From assembly GCA_031178645.1 (NCBI GenBank), contig JAPSIP010000008.1, positions 6,539-15,208 of the forward strand: DNA of 8,670 nt, given 5' to 3'. Numbering within the stretch: the stretch's first letter is position 1; every line of letters starts with the position of its first letter. The stretch is from Paracoccus sp. (in: a-proteobacteria) (GTDB taxonomy: Bacteria; Pseudomonadota; Alphaproteobacteria; Rhodobacterales; Rhodobacteraceae). This document shows, in pieces, positions 5,769 through 8,670 of this stretch. The notes beneath the pieces were generated by a model. It did no database searches. It worked only from the letters and a program-made list of their open reading frames with translations, and was not told the DNA's origin. A program made the translations under genes and the position numbers.

Positions 5769-6191
5769 ATGAAAGCCCAGACCTTCCTGCCCCAGGACTA
5801 TCGTCCCGCCGAGGATGAGCCGTTCATGAACGACCGGCAGCTAGAATATTTCCGACGCAAGCTGGAGGCATGGAAGCAGGAATTGCTGGACCAGTCAGCC
5901 GAAACGCTGGAAGGGCTGCAGGACAGCGCCCGCAATGTTCCCGACATCGCCGACCGTGCGTCCGAGGAAACCGACCGCGCGCTCGAGTTGCGCACCCGGG
6001 ACCGTCAGCGCAAGCTGGTCAGCAAGATCGACGCGGCCCTGCGCCGGATCGAGACCGGCGAATACGGCTATTGCGAGATGACCGGAGAACCGATCAGCCT
6101 CAAGCGCCTGGATGCGCGTCCCATCGCCACCATGACGCTGGAAGCGCAGGAACGCCACGAACGGCGCGAGCGGGTCCACCGCGACGACTGA
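5769..6191 (+). CDS. dksA: DksA-type RNA polymerase-binding transcription factor with cysteine-depleted zinc finger
   Basis: DksA enters the secondary channel of RNA polymerase and, with ppGpp, retunes transcription during starvation (represses rRNA promoters, activates amino-acid promoters). The 140-residue product (E. coli DksA is 151) has the typical N-terminal 'FMNDRQLEYFRRKLEAW', a long coiled coil (about 23-97), and the essential tip DIADRAS (59-65), with both acidic residues of DxxDxA(S/T) intact as Asp59 and Asp62. In the finger region 'GEYGYCEMTGEPISLKRLDARP', Cys102 remains, but the other three zinc ligands are Thr105, Thr123 and Ala126 by alignment with E. coli C117, C135 and C138. 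It therefore cannot bind zinc in the usual way. I recall the functional Rhodobacter sphaeroides homologue also having a single cysteine, which supports a working DksA here. The ATG has GGAG seven bases upstream. It probably forms an operon with the monooxygenase 4 bp downstream. Confidence 0.93.
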   Translation: MKAQTFLPQDYRPAEDEPFMNDRQLEYFRRKLEAWKQELLDQSAETLEGLQDSARNVPDIADRASEETDRALELRTRDRQRKLVSKIDAALRRIETGEYGYCEMTGEPISLKRLDARPIATMTLEAQERHERRERVHRDD

Positions 6192-6195
6192 CCCG

Positions 6196-7326
6196 ATGCC
6201 CGGCGCGCTTCGATCACGGCCCGTCACCATCGTCGGGGGCGGCGTCGCTGGCCTGACCGCCGCGATCGCCCTGCGCCAGCGTGGCGCGGATGTGACCGTC
6301 CTGGAACGCGCCCCTGCCATCACGGAAGTCGGCGCCGGGTTGCAGCTTTCACCAAACGCGACGCGGGTGCTGGACGCGCTTGGGCTGCTTCCCGCCCTTG
6401 ACGCGGTGTCGCTTCCCAGCCAGGCGGTGCGCCTGCGCGATGCGTCTGGCGCGGATGTGGTGCGGCTGGATTTGGCCCGTCACCGCCCGCAGGCCCGGTT
6501 CCGCCTGATCCACCGCGCCCGCCTGATCGAGATCCTGGAACATGCGGCCCGGCAGGCAGGTGCCCAGATTACCCTGGGCCAGGCCGTCGAGACCCCGCCC
6601 GACGGTACCCTGGTGATCGGGGCCGACGGCCTTCACAGCCGCATCCGCACCGCCCTGAACGGGCGAGAGGTGCCCTTCTTCACCGGCCAGACTGCCTGGC
6701 GGGCGGCGATCGCTGATGACGCCGCCGAAGCCCCCGAGGCCCAGGTCTTCATGGGGCCGGGCCGGCACCTGGTCAGCTATCCCCTGGCAGGCGGGTTTCG
6801 CAACATCGTGGCCGTCCTGGAAACCCGCGACTGGCAGGATGAAGGCTGGTCCCGTCCCGACGACCCCGCCAACCTGCGCGCGGCCTTTGCCCGTTTCGGC
6901 GGCCCGGTGCCTTCCTGGTTGGCGCAGGTGGACCAGACCCATGTCTGGGGCCTGTTCCGGCACGAGGTCGCGGCCCGCTGGCAGGATGGCCGCATGGCGA
7001 TCCTGGGCGACGCCGCCCATCCGACGCTGCCCTTCATGGCCCAGGGCGCCTGCATGGCGATCGAGGATGCCTGGACCCTTGCCGCCTGCCTGGACGATAC
7101 GCCGGACCAGCAGGCCGCCTTGTTGCGCTATGAAACCCTGCGCAAGCCGCGCGCTACGCGGATCGTCGGTGCCGCGAACGACAATGCGCGCAACTATCAC
7201 CTGACGGGACCGAAACGGCTGGCCGCCCATGCTGCCTTGCGAATCGGCGGCAAGGTCGCGCCTGGGGCGATCCTGTCACGCTTCGACTGGATCTACGACT
7301 TCGACCCGGTAACGGAAACGCCCTGA
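6196..7326 (+). CDS. FAD-dependent monooxygenase (salicylate hydroxylase/UbiH-like, group A flavoprotein hydroxylase)
   Basis: The 376-residue flavoprotein has the three hallmark motifs of NAD(P)H-dependent aromatic hydroxylases: the Rossmann loop GGGVAG (14-19) with Glu37 at the end of strand 2 for the FAD ribose, the DG motif 'GADGLHSRIR' (142-151), and the GD motif 'ILGDAAHPTLPFMAQGA' (269-285). 'LIHRARLIEIL' (104-114) is the conserved arginine region. These enzymes use NAD(P)H and O2 to hydroxylate aromatic or related rings. Close families are salicylate and 6-hydroxynicotinate monooxygenases and the ubiquinone hydroxylases; the substrate cannot be read from the sequence. The start codon lies 4 bp after the dksA stop with no clear Shine-Dalgarno, so translation is probably coupled to dksA. 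No catabolic neighbours are present to suggest a pathway. Length is typical and motifs are intact. Confidence 0.9.
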   Translation: MPGALRSRPVTIVGGGVAGLTAAIALRQRGADVTVLERAPAITEVGAGLQLSPNATRVLDALGLLPALDAVSLPSQAVRLRDASGADVVRLDLARHRPQARFRLIHRARLIEILEHAARQAGAQITLGQAVETPPDGTLVIGADGLHSRIRTALNGREVPFFTGQTAWRAAIADDAAEAPEAQVFMGPGRHLVSYPLAGGFRNIVAVLETRDWQDEGWSRPDDPANLRAAFARFGGPVPSWLAQVDQTHVWGLFRHEVAARWQDGRMAILGDAAHPTLPFMAQGACMAIEDAWTLAACLDDTPDQQAALLRYETLRKPRATRIVGAANDNARNYHLTGPKRLAAHAALRIGGKVAPGAILSRFDWIYDFDPVTETP

Positions 7327-7340
7327 ACCCCTTCACTTTG

Positions 7341-7382
7341 GCGCAAATATCCCGCGGGGGTCCGGGGGCGCGAAGCCCCCGG
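7341..7382. repeat. GC-rich hairpin intergenic element between monooxygenase and glmM
   Basis: The 67-bp convergent spacer contains an 8-bp stem, CCGGGGGC (7362-7369) and GCCCCCGG (7375-7382), with a GCGAA loop; on the minus strand the loop reads TTCGC. It is preceded by GCGCAAATATCCCGCGGGGG (7341-7360). I associate this arrangement (AAATATCC, then GGGGTCCGGGGG and its complement) with a recurrent intergenic element at gene ends in Rhodobacteraceae; this is from memory, and only one copy is in this window. There is no T-run after the stem on either strand, so it is not a standard intrinsic terminator, though it may block or mark transcript 3' ends. Confidence 0.55.
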
Positions 7383-7393
7383 CGGTCACGGCA

Positions 7394-8670
7394 TCACGCG
7401 GCCTTTTCCACCGCCGCGACGATCCCGTCCACGACCTCGCGCAGGACCGTTTCGTTCTCGGCCTCGGCCATGACGCGGATCAGGGGTTCGGTGCCTGACT
7501 TGCGGATCAGGACGCGCCCGGTGCCAGCCAGCCGGGCCTCGGCATCGGCGATCACCGCGCGCACCTCGGCCGCAGACAGGGGGTCGGCGCCTGCGGCATA
7601 GCGGACGTTCTTCAGCATCTGCGGCACCGGGTCGAACTGCGCTGCAAGCGTGCTGGCGCTTTGCCCGGTCTCGGCCATGGCGGCCAGAAACTGCATCGCG
7701 GCGATCAGCCCGTCGCCGGTCGTGGCATAGTCGGTCATCACGATATGGCCAGACTGTTCGCCGCCCAGGTTGAAGCCGCCCTCGCGCATCCGCTCGACCA
7801 CATAGCGGTCGCCGACCTTGGTGCGTTCAAGCCGCAGCCCGCGACCTTGAAGGAAATGTTCCAGCCCCAGGTTCGACATCACCGTGGCCACCAAGGCGCC
7901 GCCCTTCAGCCGGCCCTGTGCGGCCCAGCGGGCGGCCATCAGCGCCATGATCTGGTCGCCGTCGGCCACCTGGCCCTTTTCGTCGATGATGATCACCCGG
8001 TCCGCGTCGCCATCCAGGCTGATGCCCAGATGCGCGCCATGCGTCAGCACCGCAGCCGCGCAGGTGTTGGGATGGGTCGAGCCGACGCCCGCGTTGATGT
8101 TGCGCCCGTCGGGTTCGACGCCGATGGGGATCACGTCCGCGCCCAGTTCCCACAACACGTCCGGGGCGGCGCGATAGGCCGCGCCATTGGCGCAGTCGAT
8201 CACCACCCGCAGCCCGTCAAGACGCCTGCCCGCCGGAAAGGTGGTCTTGGCATATTCGACATAGCGGCCACGCCCGTCGTCGATCCGCTTGGCGCGGCCG
8301 ATATTGCCCGGCTGGGCGGGGGCGATGTCGCCCGCGACGATGCGCTCGATTTCCGCCTCGGCCTCGTCGGACAGCTTGAAGCCGTCGGGGCCGAAGAACT
8401 TGATGCCGTTATCCTCGGCCGGGTTGTGGCTGGCCGAGATCATGATGCCCACATCCGCCCGCATCGACCGGGTGAGGAAACCCACGGCGGGCGTCGGCAC
8501 CGGACCCAGCAGCAGCACGTTCATGCCGGTGCTGGTCAGCCCCGCCGTCAGCGCGTTTTCCAGCATATAGCCCGACAGCCGCGTGTCCTTGCCGATCACC
8601 ACGCGATGCACGCTGTCCTTGCTGTCGCGGCGGAAATACCGCCCCGCCGCCGCGCCCAACCGCAACGCCA
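7394..8670 (-). CDS. glmM: Phosphoglucosamine mutase; partial, N-terminus off window
   Basis: GlmM converts glucosamine-6-phosphate to glucosamine-1-phosphate, the cytosolic step before UDP-GlcNAc for peptidoglycan and LPS. Visible are 424 complete residues beginning '[14 protein letters not shown]'. The frame continues off the right edge, and compared with family members of about 448 residues some 22-25 N-terminal residues (including the usual 'FGTDGVRG' motif) are missing. Motifs in order, counted from the first visible codon: '[11 protein letters not shown]' (23-33), the catalytic phosphoserine loop '[17 protein letters not shown]' with Ser80, the Mg-binding 'DGDADR', the sugar-binding 'GGEQSGH', and the phosphate-binding '[12 protein letters not shown]' near the C terminus. 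All are intact. A TTG at 8665 is not the real start, since the conserved sequence runs past it. The stop is at 7394-7396. Confidence 0.97.
   Translation of the reverse strand, partial: ALRLGAAAGRYFRRDSKDSVHRVVIGKDTRLSGYMLENALTAGLTSTGMNVLLLGPVPTPAVGFLTRSMRADVGIMISASHNPAEDNGIKFFGPDGFKLSDEAEAEIERIVAGDIAPAQPGNIGRAKRIDDGRGRYVEYAKTTFPAGRRLDGLRVVIDCANGAAYRAAPDVLWELGADVIPIGVEPDGRNINAGVGSTHPNTCAAAVLTHGAHLGISLDGDADRVIIIDEKGQVADGDQIMALMAARWAAQGRLKGGALVATVMSNLGLEHFLQGRGLRLERTKVGDRYVVERMREGGFNLGGEQSGHIVMTDYATTGDGLIAAMQFLAAMAETGQSASTLAAQFDPVPQMLKNVRYAAGADPLSAAEVRAVIADAEARLAGTGRVLIRKSGTEPLIRVMAEAENETVLREVVDGIVAAVEKAA

Noticed and set aside
7383..7394. 12-mer CGGTCACGGCAT also present on the minus strand at 4051-4062
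   Set aside because: One copy runs into the glmM stop codon and the other lies in the metY upstream spacer; two short copies in GC-rich DNA are not enough to call a regulatory site.
8663..8665. TTG at 8665 as the glmM start
   Set aside because: Conserved GlmM sequence continues upstream of it and the essential N-terminal motif would be missing; the gene is simply cut by the window edge.

Overview
This 8.7-kb, very GC-rich window looks like chromosome of an alphaproteobacterium of the Rhodobacteraceae/Paracoccaceae type, most likely Paracoccus or a close relative. The reasons are the strong G/C preference at third codon positions, a DksA in which only one of the four zinc-finger cysteines survives, a MetY-type O-acetylhomoserine sulfhydrylase, and a GC-rich hairpin element of a kind I associate with intergenic regions of this family. 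The genus is an inference; no rRNA or other marker gene is present.

Layout from left to right: (1) a minus-strand gene running off the left edge. It encodes a one-pass membrane protein with a possible GspL/PilM-like cytoplasmic domain and a long Ala/Pro-rich tail beyond the membrane segment. (2) A 188-bp divergent spacer with a plausible sigma-70-type promoter, then a plus-strand secreted SIMPL-domain protein with a His/Gly-rich tail. (3) A perfect 24-bp palindrome acting as a shared terminator, then minus-strand metY. (4) A 128-bp divergent spacer, then a plus-strand one-pass membrane protein of unknown function with an extreme polyglycine tail. (5) Only 3 bp further, the end of a convergent minus-strand MoxR-family AAA+ ATPase. 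(6) A 162-bp divergent spacer with inverted repeats, then a plus-strand pair: dksA followed 4 bp later by an FAD-dependent aromatic-ring-hydroxylase-type monooxygenase. (7) A GC-rich hairpin in the convergent spacer, then minus-strand glmM, whose first roughly 22-25 codons lie beyond the right edge.

The genes alternate in strand. Only dksA and the monooxygenase look like an operon, so the window is a set of mostly independent transcription units: methionine/sulfur metabolism (metY), cell-wall precursor synthesis (glmM), stringent-response transcription control (dksA), protein remodelling (MoxR) and envelope proteins of unknown role. I see no RNA gene, insertion sequence, phage gene or CRISPR array. 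I do not see a convincing undescribed multi-gene system. The more unusual signals are the modified tails of two envelope proteins, the possible GspL/PilM-like domain of the left-edge gene, the cysteine-depleted DksA, a G-quadruplex motif inside a coding sequence, and an AAA+ MoxR gene with no VWA partner beside it.
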